From positions 1 to 58,170 of the forward strand of contig JAKBQY010000054.1 of assembly GCA_021835025.1 (NCBI GenBank): a stretch of 58,170 bases of DNA, read 5' to 3'. This stretch comes from Thermoplasmata archaeon (GTDB lineage Archaea > Thermoplasmatota > Thermoplasmata > Thermoplasmatales > Thermoplasmataceae). The notes below the pieces were generated by a model. That model did not search any database, had not been told where the DNA came from, and was given only the letters and a program-made list of their open reading frames with translations. This document shows, piece after piece, positions 47,463 to 54,936 of the stretch (the first letter of the stretch is position 1; each line of letters begins with the position of its first letter). The position numbers and the translations under genes were made by a program.

Positions 47463-48068
47463 ATGATTCCAATTATACTTGTTGGTGGTATTCCTGGTGT
47501 TGGCAAAACCAGCATTTCTTCCTATATTGCAAGAGAATTTAATGTAAATATAGTTTTATCAGGAGATTATTTAAGAGAATTTTTAAGGCCATACAATGCA
47601 TCGGAAATATTATCAAAAAGTGTATATGATTCGTGGCAATTTTTTGGAAAAAAAACTGATGAAAATATAGTTAAGGGGTACATTGCCCAGAGTGAAGTTA
47701 TATACAAGGGTATAAATTCGATATTCAATAGGGCCATACTGAATGGGGAACCCCTAATTCTAGAAACACTTTATTTCCTTCCTGCCCTCCTGAATAAGAA
47801 CATCCTTGATAGGGTGTTGAAAATCTTTATATATGTATCAGATATTAAAAAGCACGAAAATATGCTTGCTTCCAGAACTGAATATACACATAAAAATTCC
47901 CCAGGGGAAAGATTGATAGAACAATTGCCAGTGTATAATAAAATATCGGATTATTCAATTGAAGAAAGTAAAAAATATAATGTTTTCCTAATTGACAATG
48001 TTGACTATAATAACACAAAGGAAAAAATAAAGAACTATATAAAATTAAATTTTGAAAATATTAACTGA
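47463..48068 (+). CDS. P-loop kinase similar to 2-phosphoglycerate kinase
   Basis: 201 residues. Walker A is GGIPGVGKT (8-16). IVLSGDYLREFLRP follows as in 2-phosphoglycerate kinases ('vistDsiRe.lR'), then YDSWQFFG in the place of their 'sSyeAw', then VIYKGINSIFNRAILNGEPLILETLYFLPALL ('..gi......eg...viEg.hl.Pg'). Members make 2,3-bisphosphoglycerate for cyclic 2,3-DPG in methanogens; in this lineage the substrate may differ. It stands alone upstream of decayed IS605 ends. Confidence 0.65.
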   Translation: MIPIILVGGIPGVGKTSISSYIAREFNVNIVLSGDYLREFLRPYNASEILSKSVYDSWQFFGKKTDENIVKGYIAQSEVIYKGINSIFNRAILNGEPLILETLYFLPALLNKNILDRVLKIFIYVSDIKKHENMLASRTEYTHKNSPGERLIEQLPVYNKISDYSIEESKKYNVFLIDNVDYNNTKEKIKNYIKLNFENIN

Positions 48069-48134
48069 ATCCTATTTCCATTATGGCTCTTGCTGAGGCC
48101 AAATTCAGAATAGTTGTAGGTGGAAACAAATAAC

Positions 48135-48215
48135 ATATGGATAACTGTCTTTCTTAGTCCCCCCTCACACGACTAAGTTGGCTTCCTGCTTAGACTTTAC
48201 CAGCCAAACATCCCG
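48135..48215 (-). mobile_element. Decayed IS605-type right end, minus strand
   Basis: On the minus strand, 48198-48154 reads KV-stop-AGSQLSRVRGD-stop, like a TnpB tail VEAGS... with a GAA to TAA change. AAGCAGGAAGC (complement of 48181-48191) is shared with the plus-strand fossil at 48399. A hairpin CTTAGTC / GACTAAG follows (48153-48176). The terminal bases are poorly conserved. Confidence 0.35.
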
Positions 48216-48331
48216 GTATACATGGAAACATATGTGATTCGGCTTGCTTTCATTCTGTCTGCTGCTTGGCGAGTTGCTGTTCCTTTACCACTAAAAAAGG
48301 TTTCGCGTTCATTCCATCCATAAAAGTATGA

Positions 48332-48438
48332 TTTCCTGCTCAAAGTTTTAAGCCTGTGGAGACTGAGGAACTACCCGCAAGGGCAACTCCGGTCACAGAA
48401 GCAGGAAGCTCCGTCCGATAGGGCGGGGAGGATATCAC
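48332..48438 (+). mobile_element. Decayed IS605-type right end (tnpB tail plus omega-RNA-like hairpin)
   Basis: 48332-48421 reads the TnpB-like tail FKPVETEELPARATPVTEA then GSSVR and stop. It overlaps AAGCAGGAAGC (48399-48409), a strong GC-rich hairpin (CTCCGTCC GATA GGGCGGGGAG) and the terminal GGATATCAC. This is the layout of the 3' guide-RNA scaffold of TnpB elements. A stop just upstream and the absence of any upstream tnpB body show the element is dead. Confidence 0.55.
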
Positions 48439-48642
48439 GGATTAAAAGAACCAATTCAGTGCGTTAACATGATTAGAAATAAACAGGGAGTATTCTATTC
48501 AGCAAAAACCAGAGAGGAAATATATTTATTGTGGGGCATCGACATAAAAGATTAAAGGTCATGCTGAAACAATAAACATTCAAATGGAAGAAAAAAGAGG
48601 TATCGGACTATAGATAAATGATACAATAGCAAGTTTACGGAC

Positions 48643-49743
48643 TTAAGTATTATTCTGCGATGCGTTGTTAATATCGTTTATTAAGATATCGGGGTTTTCT
48701 ATGCCAACTGAAAGTCTCATAAATTTTTTATTTATATTAAGAATTTTTATCTCTTTTTCGTTCAATGATCTGTGAGACATTGTAAATGGATTTGCGATTA
48801 TTGTATTGATTCCACCAAGAGTATTTGCAGGAACAATTGTTTTCAAATGTTTAAAGAAGGATTCTACATTATTTTTAATTTCAAAACCTATGATTCCCGA
48901 ATAGCCTTTCATGTATTTTCTGGCTATTTCGTGGTCAGGATGGCTTTCAAGACCAGGATATATAACATTTTCAATATTTTTGTTCTCATTAAGCCTTTCT
49001 GCAATTTCCATGGCATTCCTGTTGATTTTTTCCATTCTCAATTCAAGAGTTTTGAAATCCTGATTAATCAGGAATGCTGTATTTGGATCCATTGACGTTC
49101 CCAATGTTCGCCTCATTGAATCGACCTTCTCTATTAGTTCTTCATCACCTGCCGCAAATCCTGCAATAACATCATTATGCCCGGAAATAAATTTTGAACC
49201 ACTATGAATAACTATATTAGCACCAAGATCCAGGGGGTTTAAATTCACCGGAGTTGAGAATGTGGAATCCACAATTAATATAGCGCCATTTTCCTTGCAT
49301 TTTTCCCCTATTTTTTTTATGTCATTAAATCTTAATATAGGATTTGTTAGACTTTCAATAAAAACCAGTTTTGTATCCTTTTTAATTCCGTTCACCAGGT
49401 TATTTGTTCCAGGAAGTGAAATATCTGCCCTGACATTCCACTTTGATAAAAAATCCTTGAAAAAGTGATACGATCTTGCAAAGGTATCAATATGTGTTAA
49501 AACGCGATCTCCAGGGTTTATAAGGCTTAACAATGTTGTTGTTATTGCCCCCATTCCAGAAGAAAATGCATTGCACGCTTCTGCATGCTCTATCTCTTTT
49601 ATTTTAATGCCAATATTTTCAACGGTAGGATTATATTCTCTAGAATACCTATATTTTTCACCATCAGGAACAATGTAAGAACTTGTCTGATAAATCGGAA
49701 ATGTCAGGGGTTTGGAATATACATTATCTATATTGTCATTCAT
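48643..49743 (-). CDS. Cystathionine gamma-synthase / methionine gamma-lyase family PLP enzyme
   Basis: 366 residues from ATG 49743; the two adjacent ATGs (49746, 49743) overlap the end of thrB and GGAGGG precedes them. YRYSREYNPTVENIG is the N-terminal 'Y.R..NPT...le' motif, FSSGMGAITTTLLSL the cofactor loop, DSTFSTPVNLNPLDLGANIVIHS and SGSKFISGH hold the PLP lysine. ESHPDHEIA and SVGIEN are also typical. The enzyme makes cystathionine in methionine synthesis or breaks C-S bonds. Coupling to homoserine kinase suggests O-phosphohomoserine as substrate; this is inference. Confidence 0.88.
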   Translation of the reverse strand: MNDNIDNVYSKPLTFPIYQTSSYIVPDGEKYRYSREYNPTVENIGIKIKEIEHAEACNAFSSGMGAITTTLLSLINPGDRVLTHIDTFARSYHFFKDFLSKWNVRADISLPGTNNLVNGIKKDTKLVFIESLTNPILRFNDIKKIGEKCKENGAILIVDSTFSTPVNLNPLDLGANIVIHSGSKFISGHNDVIAGFAAGDEELIEKVDSMRRTLGTSMDPNTAFLINQDFKTLELRMEKINRNAMEIAERLNENKNIENVIYPGLESHPDHEIARKYMKGYSGIIGFEIKNNVESFFKHLKTIVPANTLGGINTIIANPFTMSHRSLNEKEIKILNINKKFMRLSVGIENPDILINDINNASQNNT

Positions 49744-50644
49744 CATATCCCTCCATAATATTTGTCTCAATAATATCATATTTTAATTTAAATGAGCTCA
49801 TAATATTGTTTATATCAATTTTTATTTGCTTTTTATTGGTTTTATCATCGGTAAAAATCAGTATTGTGGGGCCTGCACCGCTGATACAAACAGAAACGGC
49901 ATTATTGTCCAAGGCTTTTTCCTTGACATTTTTATAAAATGGAAATAGGCTCTGCCTTGCTATTTCAACAATGCGATCATCCATTCCATACCTTATTTCA
50001 TCACGATCTCCATAAAAGAAACCGTATAACATTGATGAAAGATGTGATGTCTGTTCAACAAGGTCATTAATTTTAACCTCATTTGGGACCATTGATCTGG
50101 CCAGCTTTGTTTTTTCATTTATATTGATTTCCGGTATCAACAGCATTAAGTTGAAATTATAATTTATTTTGATTTTTTTTACCCTGATAGGGTTTTTTGA
50201 TGAAATCAATGTTAGGCCCCCATATATGCCTGAGGAAACATTGTCTGGATGGGCGGCCCCACATGCAGCTATTTCCCCATACATTGAATAATATACCATT
50301 TCATCCTTAGTCATATTAAGGTTGAACAATTCATTAAATGCCTTGACCGCAGCTGAAGAGGAAGCCCCGCTGCTTCCAAGCCCGAGACCTATTGGAACAT
50401 TTTTTTTAATACTGACCTTAATGCCTTCATGTATGTCCTTATCCTCCATAATTTTCATAAGACTTAATCCCGCAGTGTTTTTATCAGGGTTTTCTGGTGT
50501 TTTATCGGAAATTATTTTTATTTTTTTATCGTCTGAGTTCTCAACAGATACTTCATCATAAAAAGCACCATGGCTTATGGACAGTATATCATATCCCGGA
50601 CCCAAATTTGCTGATGAGGAGTAACTAATTTTTTTAACGTTCAT
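49736..50644 (-). CDS. thrB: Homoserine kinase
   Basis: 302 residues of the GHMP kinase fold. SSSANLGPGYDILSIS is the N-terminal motif ('atsANlGpGFD.lg.Al'), PIGLGLGSSGASSSAAVKA the ATP loop, and VSVCISGAGPTILIF the third GHMP motif. HPDNVSSGIYGG is the 'HpDNv.a.l.GG' segment that marks ThrB. It phosphorylates homoserine toward threonine. The MetB-like gene overlaps its 3' end. Confidence 0.93.
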   Translation of the reverse strand: MNVKKISYSSSANLGPGYDILSISHGAFYDEVSVENSDDKKIKIISDKTPENPDKNTAGLSLMKIMEDKDIHEGIKVSIKKNVPIGLGLGSSGASSSAAVKAFNELFNLNMTKDEMVYYSMYGEIAACGAAHPDNVSSGIYGGLTLISSKNPIRVKKIKINYNFNLMLLIPEININEKTKLARSMVPNEVKINDLVEQTSHLSSMLYGFFYGDRDEIRYGMDDRIVEIARQSLFPFYKNVKEKALDNNAVSVCISGAGPTILIFTDDKTNKKQIKIDINNIMSSFKLKYDIIETNIMEGYDE

Positions 50645-50784
50645 AAAATGTTATGCGCTCATAAAATAAAATTCTTATTTAATGATATATTACTGTTAGT
50701 AATTTATATAAAAGCGACACATAAGTATTGGTTGGTTTAACTGCTGTATTTATATGATTAAAATTAATCCCTATTTGTGATACA

Positions 50785-51573
50785 GTGTCAAGGATAATAA
50801 TTTTTATTGATTTTGACAGAATTCAGGGTAACAAATCACTCGATTATGTACAATTTGAATCCAGCTTGGAAAATATTTTTGATAAAATTTCATCGGTTAT
50901 ATCCAGCAACGACGTTGCGTTAACATTCAATTATAAACATTATAAATTAAATACAACCACAGGAATTGCCAGTAAGGGAATTTATGATGGTATGATCCAC
51001 GGAGGCATAATGTACATTCTGGCATCTGTATATAATAAAATTAAATATGAACATGGGCTATCAAAGGATATAACTCCAGTTTTATCCAGAACTCTTGTGG
51101 ATGCCCGCAATTTAAATGAAAAAAACGGAAAAACAATATCAAAATTTCTTGCAAAGCCCTTGGATATTCTTGAAAAATCAGCAATATCATCGCTATTATA
51201 TGAAGGTTATATGCCAGTGACGCTTATCAACGGTGGAATTCCAGTCCTACAAAAACTGCAATATTATCAAGAATTCACGGGAGAAATTGATGCATGTGCT
51301 GCATCATCCCTTCTCGCCGTTCTTGTTGAAGCTGATACATTATTGATTGTTACCAGTTACAGATGCATATCCATAATTGAAAATAATAAATTAGTTGATA
51401 TTCAAAAAATAAGGTATGACGACATGAAAAAATATTTTTACAATAATAATTTCAAAAATGCGGATATGAAAAATAAGGTATACACATCATTGGATTTTCT
51501 GGAAAAGGGAGGAAAATATGTTTATATAAATTCAGCAAACAATATTATGAATGGAACGTATATTCATGCATAA
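50785..51573 (+). CDS. Divergent carbamate-kinase-like protein (probable loss of catalytic motifs)
   Basis: 262 residues beginning with GTG (no in-frame ATG nearby). The C-terminal half follows carbamate kinase: INGGIPVLQKLQYYQ ('nGGiPv'), GEIDACAASSLLAVLVEADTLLIVT ('.viDKD.as.lLA..l.Ad.lliltd'), then a GKYVYINSANNIMNGT ending ('aiit...n......Gt'). The N-terminal 'ALGGNA' motif reads FIDFDRIQ and the 'THGNGPQ' motif reads TFNYKHYK, and the Lys of 'vDKD' is Ala. So the fold seems kept but phosphate chemistry is unlikely. It is a single gene. Confidence 0.6.
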   Translation: MSRIIIFIDFDRIQGNKSLDYVQFESSLENIFDKISSVISSNDVALTFNYKHYKLNTTTGIASKGIYDGMIHGGIMYILASVYNKIKYEHGLSKDITPVLSRTLVDARNLNEKNGKTISKFLAKPLDILEKSAISSLLYEGYMPVTLINGGIPVLQKLQYYQEFTGEIDACAASSLLAVLVEADTLLIVTSYRCISIIENNKLVDIQKIRYDDMKKYFYNNNFKNADMKNKVYTSLDFLEKGGKYVYINSANNIMNGTYIHA

Positions 51574-51607
51574 ATTATTTGTAGTTTATTCAAGTGTGTT
51601 TCCCAAT

Positions 51608-51900
51608 TCAATATGCAAATGTCACCCTCCTCATTTCATTGAAATAAGCTACTTTAATCCCAAGTTCCCGTTTCATGTACTCGGGTTTTACTGCTCTGAT
51701 AACTTCCTCCATTACCCTCCTGAATGCTGAAAATATATTTCAACTATCGCGCGTTTTCCATAATGTATAGAATCCTTTCATTTATAGAATAATGACGATG
51801 CTACACCATTATTTCTGCATATCTCTGCTATCGATATATTATTCTCAATGGATTCCATTACTATACTATATTCCTCTTCAACAGTCCATATTTTACCCAT
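51608..51900 (-). pseudogene. Decayed IS3-type transposase OrfA (helix-turn-helix)
   Basis: From ATG 51900 the frame reads MGKIWTVEEEYSIVMESIEN, then NISIAEICRNNGVASSLFYK and a stop. This is the HTH of IS3-family OrfA ('...sv.eiCr..gvs.s.fY.Wk'), with the Trp codon following FYK changed to TGA. The remaining 170 bases hold several stops and a frame shift (a frame MEEVIRAVKPEYMKREL is open to 51608). Confidence 0.5.
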
Positions 51901-52095
51901 TCTTCATCATCTCTTTTTTTTATTAATTTCCATTATACAATTATACCGAATAAATTTGCTAAAGTATTACACACCTTATAGTTTTATGCAATTTTAAACT
52001 GGTTATAACCACTAGAAACAAACGTGAAAGCATAGGGGAAAGAAGAAACTAAGGAAGTGCAAAAATAAGGTGGACATTCACAAAAGAAAAGGTAG

Positions 52096-52254
52096 ATAAA
52101 AATTGTCCAAGTATTATACGGCATAATTAACGGTCATGGCAATAGTTATCTTATATTTAAAGGAAAAATAACAATAAATAACCATAGTACTACTTATAGA
52201 ATATTTTCTTATCATCTAAAACCGAATAAAAAATACACAATTGAGAATCTCTAA
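52096..52254 (+). pseudogene. Open segment without a start codon, possible gene remnant
   Basis: 52 sense codons (IKIVQVLYGIINGHGNSYLI and following, ending YTIENL) run from a stop at 52093-52095 to the stop at 52252-52254. There is no ATG or GTG near the beginning. Its composition looks protein-like, but no family is recognised. Confidence 0.25.
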
Positions 52255-52273
52255 AAATCTCAGTTTTTTAGAG
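52249..52273 (+). terminator. Hairpin with T-rich tail
   Basis: CTCTAAAAA (52249-52257) pairs perfectly with TTTTTAGAG (52265-52273) across a 7-base loop and is followed by a T-rich run. It coincides with the stop of the remnant ORF just upstream, fitting a transcription terminator. Confidence 0.3.
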
Positions 52274-52547
52274 CCTTTTTAATTTGTCAGTTTCTATGAA
52301 CTCAGGCAAATACGTATTTTTTAATAATAAGGCAATTACATGAAATATGCAATTTTTAGAGTTATTAGAAAACCTCAATTATAGTTATTATATTTATATT
52401 AATGACTTTCTACTTATTTTCACATTATTGGAAGGTGTCATTTTCTGGGTTATTAGAAATCCTCTTAAATTTATAAACAGTTCTAAGCAATATGTCAAAG
52501 TAGTAAAATATGCTACGAGATATATATATTAGTATTGTATTATTAAG

Positions 52548-52784
52548 GTGATAAAAATTAATCCTATTTTTAAAAACTTCAAAAAATATTCCCGCGGGCT
52601 TAAGATTTTTGTAATAGTATTGGCAGTTTATGGTTTGGCTATTTTAGGAGGAAATTTATTGAGTATAATTCTAATAATCAGGGGAGAAAAACCCCTTTCT
52701 CTCTTTGCATTACTGGCAAATTTGGTCATTTTCCTAATATTAATGTGGGTATTTCTACTTACAAAGAAAAAAGCAATTAAATAA
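52548..52784 (+). CDS. Small two-span membrane protein
   Basis: 78 residues with GTG start (GGTGATA overlaps the start region; no ATG is in frame nearby). Two hydrophobic spans (about residues 20-43 and 52-70) are separated by a basic loop (RGEKPLS) and the tail is LTKKKAIK. It has no recognised family. TATATATATTA about 25 bases upstream could serve as promoter. It lies among decayed mobile elements. Confidence 0.4.
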   Translation: MIKINPIFKNFKKYSRGLKIFVIVLAVYGLAILGGNLLSIILIIRGEKPLSLFALLANLVIFLILMWVFLLTKKKAIK

Positions 52785-52910
52785 AAAATAAAGTGTTTGT
52801 AGTTCATCATACATTTCTGTATGTAATCGATAATATCTTTCCAATGGGAAAGTTATAGATGCCTGAATAATAACTTTCCTCTTGTGAATGCAGGTTGGAG
52901 ACATATAACA

Positions 52911-52979
52911 ATGTTATCAATTGGGATAGATACTCATCAGAAAATGGTACGCCGAGGAGAATATATGGCCAATCAATGA
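52911..52979 (+). pseudogene. Fragment resembling an IS110-type transposase N-terminus
   Basis: From ATG 52911 the frame reads MLSIGIDTHQKM followed by VRRGEYMANQ and a stop. 'GID.hk' with the first catalytic Asp is the start of DEDD (IS110) transposases. Only 22 codons remain. The surrounding 52785-53060 has no other coding signal. Confidence 0.35.
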
Positions 52980-53060
52980 AAATTTGGTATCGGAAATCAT
53001 CTATTTATAATATACACAAATATTATATCAGCTCCAATATTATTGCATGAACCTTATTTT

Positions 53061-53675
53061 TTAATGTTTTTCTGATAAATTTCTGAGTTCTTCCTGCGTT
53101 GGATGGATATAACAATTCCTGCACCGTGGCTCATAACTTTCCATCCCTCCTATTTTTATTGTTTCCCCAAATATTTCCTTATTATTCATTATTCTCTGCG
53201 TGAACGTTGCATCCTCGCCACATCTTGCACATACTGCATTTAAGGTATAAACCTGATCGGATCGGGCAATAATTTCTTGTGATGTTTTAAACGGAATGCC
53301 AAGATGGTTTTTGTTCAAAGCAGCAACATACACAATCTTTCTGCTAGATGCTATTTCATCAACTATTGTTGGAAGGGCAGAATTGTGATTCCAGAACTGT
53401 GCTTCATCAATCCCAATTACATCAACATTCTCTGATAAATTCCTCATTTTATCAACCCCCTCATTGTTTACTGGGAGAACTATTGCGGGCAATTTTATTC
53501 CTTTGTGGGTTGTAACATATGTTGTATCATATCTTTTATCAATTTCCGGTTTAAACAACAGGGTATTTCTGCCAGCAAGCATTTCTCTCTCCAATAATTC
53601 AATAAGTCTTGATGTTTTACCCGAAAACATTGGGCCTGTAATAATAATTAATTTACCTATAATGATATTTTTCAT
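53061..53675 (-). CDS. tdk: Thymidine kinase (type II, zinc-binding)
   Basis: 204 residues. Walker A is GPMFSGKT (14-21), IGIDEAQFW is the Walker B/catalytic Glu segment, and TFKTSQEIIARSDQVYTLNAVCARCG is the start of the lasso and zinc domain; the four zinc cysteines are CARC and CRNC. It salvages thymidine to dTMP. It stands alone on the minus strand, divergent from the Lrp-like gene. Confidence 0.94.
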   Translation of the reverse strand: MKNIIIGKLIIITGPMFSGKTSRLIELLEREMLAGRNTLLFKPEIDKRYDTTYVTTHKGIKLPAIVLPVNNEGVDKMRNLSENVDVIGIDEAQFWNHNSALPTIVDEIASSRKIVYVAALNKNHLGIPFKTSQEIIARSDQVYTLNAVCARCGEDATFTQRIMNNKEIFGETIKIGGMESYEPRCRNCYIHPTQEELRNLSEKH

Positions 53676-53750
53676 TGTAGGTTTTATAGCACATAGCCTA
53701 ATAAATTTATTTCATTAATAATGATTGGTAATATTAGAAAATATTATGTG

Positions 53751-53760
53751 TTTAAATAAT
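53751..53760 (+). promoter_or_regulatory. TATA box of the Lrp-domain/UPF0147 pair
   Basis: TTTAAATAAT lies 26-35 bases before the ATG at 53786. A GGGTGA ribosome site (53776-53781) precedes the ATG, so this transcript has a short leader. Confidence 0.45.
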
Positions 53761-53785
53761 ATTAAGTATACATTCGGGTGAATTG

Positions 53786-54085
53786 ATGGAGGCTGAAATA
53801 ACAAATTTCAAGGAATACTATGATAATAGAATTGTTACCGCGTTAATAGGCATAGAAGCGGATATAAATAACGTTGAGAAAATCGGCAAATTGATTGGAG
53901 AAAAAAAGAACGTTGAAGAAGTTTTCATTGTTACAGGCGATTACGACATAATTATCAAGGTAAGGTTCCCCGATTATATGTCCCTTGAAAAATTCATTGT
54001 AAATGAATTGAATTCAATTGAGGGGATAAAAAAGTCAAAAACAATGATGGTTCTATCCATCATAAAGGATATGTATATGAGGTGA
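53786..54085 (+). CDS. Stand-alone Lrp/AsnC ligand-binding (RAM) domain protein
   Basis: 99 residues from ATG 53786 (a TTG one codon earlier is in frame). The fold is beta-alpha-beta-beta-alpha-beta: IVTALIGIEADIN, VEEVFIVTGDYDIIIKVR ('v.e.y.vtGd.D.ll.v'), and the final KTMMVLSIIKD strand. There is no HTH, so it should not bind DNA alone; such proteins are thought to form octamers that sense amino acids. Four bases separate it from the UPF0147 gene. Confidence 0.88.
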   Translation: MEAEITNFKEYYDNRIVTALIGIEADINNVEKIGKLIGEKKNVEEVFIVTGDYDIIIKVRFPDYMSLEKFIVNELNSIEGIKKSKTMMVLSIIKDMYMR

Positions 54086-54089
54086 GAAG

Positions 54090-54347
54090 ATGGACGAAAA
54101 ATTGTATAATGAAGTTTTAGAGCTTATGGATGAATTGGCAGAAGATACGTCCGTACCAAGAAATGTAAGAAAAACATCCTCGGATTCGAAAGAAAAACTA
54201 CAGAATTCTAGGGAGAGCTTGGATTTGAGATGTGCCACAGCAATATCAAGTCTTGATGATATATCAAATGATCCCAATGTACCCTCACATGGCAGGGCAG
54301 CTATATATACAATTATTAGCAAATTGGAATCACTATCAAAATCATGA
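54090..54347 (+). CDS. UPF0147 family protein
   Basis: 85 residues, all-helical. DLRCATAISSLDDISNDPNVPSHGR is the UPF0147 signature ('d...ra..ai..LdeisndpNvP.h.R'), preceded by LMDELAEDTSVPRNVR, a repeat of the same pattern. The role of this archaeal family is unknown. It is co-transcribed with the RAM-domain gene. The stop codon is directly followed by an IS605-like fossil. Confidence 0.88.
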   Translation: MDEKLYNEVLELMDELAEDTSVPRNVRKTSSDSKEKLQNSRESLDLRCATAISSLDDISNDPNVPSHGRAAIYTIISKLESLSKS

Positions 54348-54351
54348 CCCT

Positions 54352-54441
54352 TTAACGATTGTGAGTAAGAAACCCCCTTCTGCAAGTGTGGGTAAGATTG
54401 TTGAAACAGGAACCTCCTGAAATAACCGAAGGGGATGTTAC
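54352..54441 (+). mobile_element. Decayed IS605-type right end (tnpB tail plus omega-RNA-like end)
   Basis: 54352-54420 reads LTIVSKKPPSASVGKIVETG then TS and stop, a typical TnpB tail. The DNA overlaps GAAACAGGAACCTCC, then GGGGATGTTAC, closely parallel to GAAGCAGGAAGCTCC ... GGGGAGGATATCAC at 48397-48438. No tnpB body precedes it; the UPF0147 gene abuts it directly. Confidence 0.5.
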
Positions 54442-54527
54442 ATAATCAAAAATGATGAATATTATATATTAATTTTATTTTAAATAGTTAAATATATATA
54501 ATGTTATAATATTATTAATGGATAAAT

Positions 54528-54884
54528 ATGGCACTCACTGAAGAGATTAATAAATTAGCCAAATATTTGATGGTATCGGAAATACCTAGAAGCGTTGCTT
54601 ATACCCTGGTATATATAAAGGATAAAGGTGAAATAACATCCGTTGAAATAGAGCGTGAAACTGGATTAAGACAGCCAGAAGTATCAATTGCCATGCAATG
54701 GTTGAGGAGAAAAGGATGGATCATAAAAAGGAATATGAAAAAGGAGGGAAAAGGTCGCCCAATTCACGGATATAAACTATCAAAGGATTTCAATGAAATT
54801 CTTGAAGAAATTATAAATGACCGCGAGAAGAAGATCGAGGAAATAAACAACACAATAAATCAATTGAAGAATTTTAAAAAATAA
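54528..54884 (+). CDS. Winged-helix transcriptional regulator with C-terminal coiled coil
   Basis: 118 residues. GEITSVEIERETGLRQPEVSIAMQWLRRKGWIIKR is a MarR/TrmB-like helix-turn-helix and the next residues, KEGKGRPIHGYKLSKD, form the wing. The C-terminal EEIINDREKKIEEINNTINQL is a coiled coil for dimerisation. It has no ligand domain. Targets are unknown. An earlier ATG at 54518 leads to a stop after seven codons, so 54528 is used. AAATATATATAATG about 33 bases upstream is its promoter. Confidence 0.8.
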   Translation: MALTEEINKLAKYLMVSEIPRSVAYTLVYIKDKGEITSVEIERETGLRQPEVSIAMQWLRRKGWIIKRNMKKEGKGRPIHGYKLSKDFNEILEEIINDREKKIEEINNTINQLKNFKK

Positions 54885-54936
54885 TTTAATTTTTAACTAG
54901 TCAAAAAAACTATTTATTTTTATTTAATATCAAAGA

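Larger units (their letters stand above)
48069..48642. other. 574-base stretch of mobile-element debris
   Basis: It holds two opposed IS605-type right-end fossils (listed separately), a short relic frame MALAEAKFRIVVGGNK near 48082-48138, and downstream AT-rich sequence with a 28-codon frame starting at 48470. No intact gene is visible. The local base composition is richer in GC than the surroundings, as expected for imported DNA. Confidence 0.55.
51574..52547. other. Region of about 970 bases without a confident gene
   Basis: It contains a decayed IS3-type OrfA on the minus strand, a protein-like open segment at 52096-52254, a hairpin at 52249-52273, a direct repeat GTTATTAGAAANCCTC (52361 and 52449), and a weak 61-codon frame at 52347-52532 (MQFLELLENLNYSYYIYIN...). 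The last frame has hydrophobic character but no ribosome site and is not accepted as a gene. Confidence 0.5.

Noticed and set aside
52347-52532. 61-codon ORF MQFLELLENLNYSYY...
   Set aside because: No ribosome site, no recognisable domain, Tyr/Ile/Asn-rich as expected from AT-rich noncoding DNA, and it contains both copies of a direct repeat in different frames.
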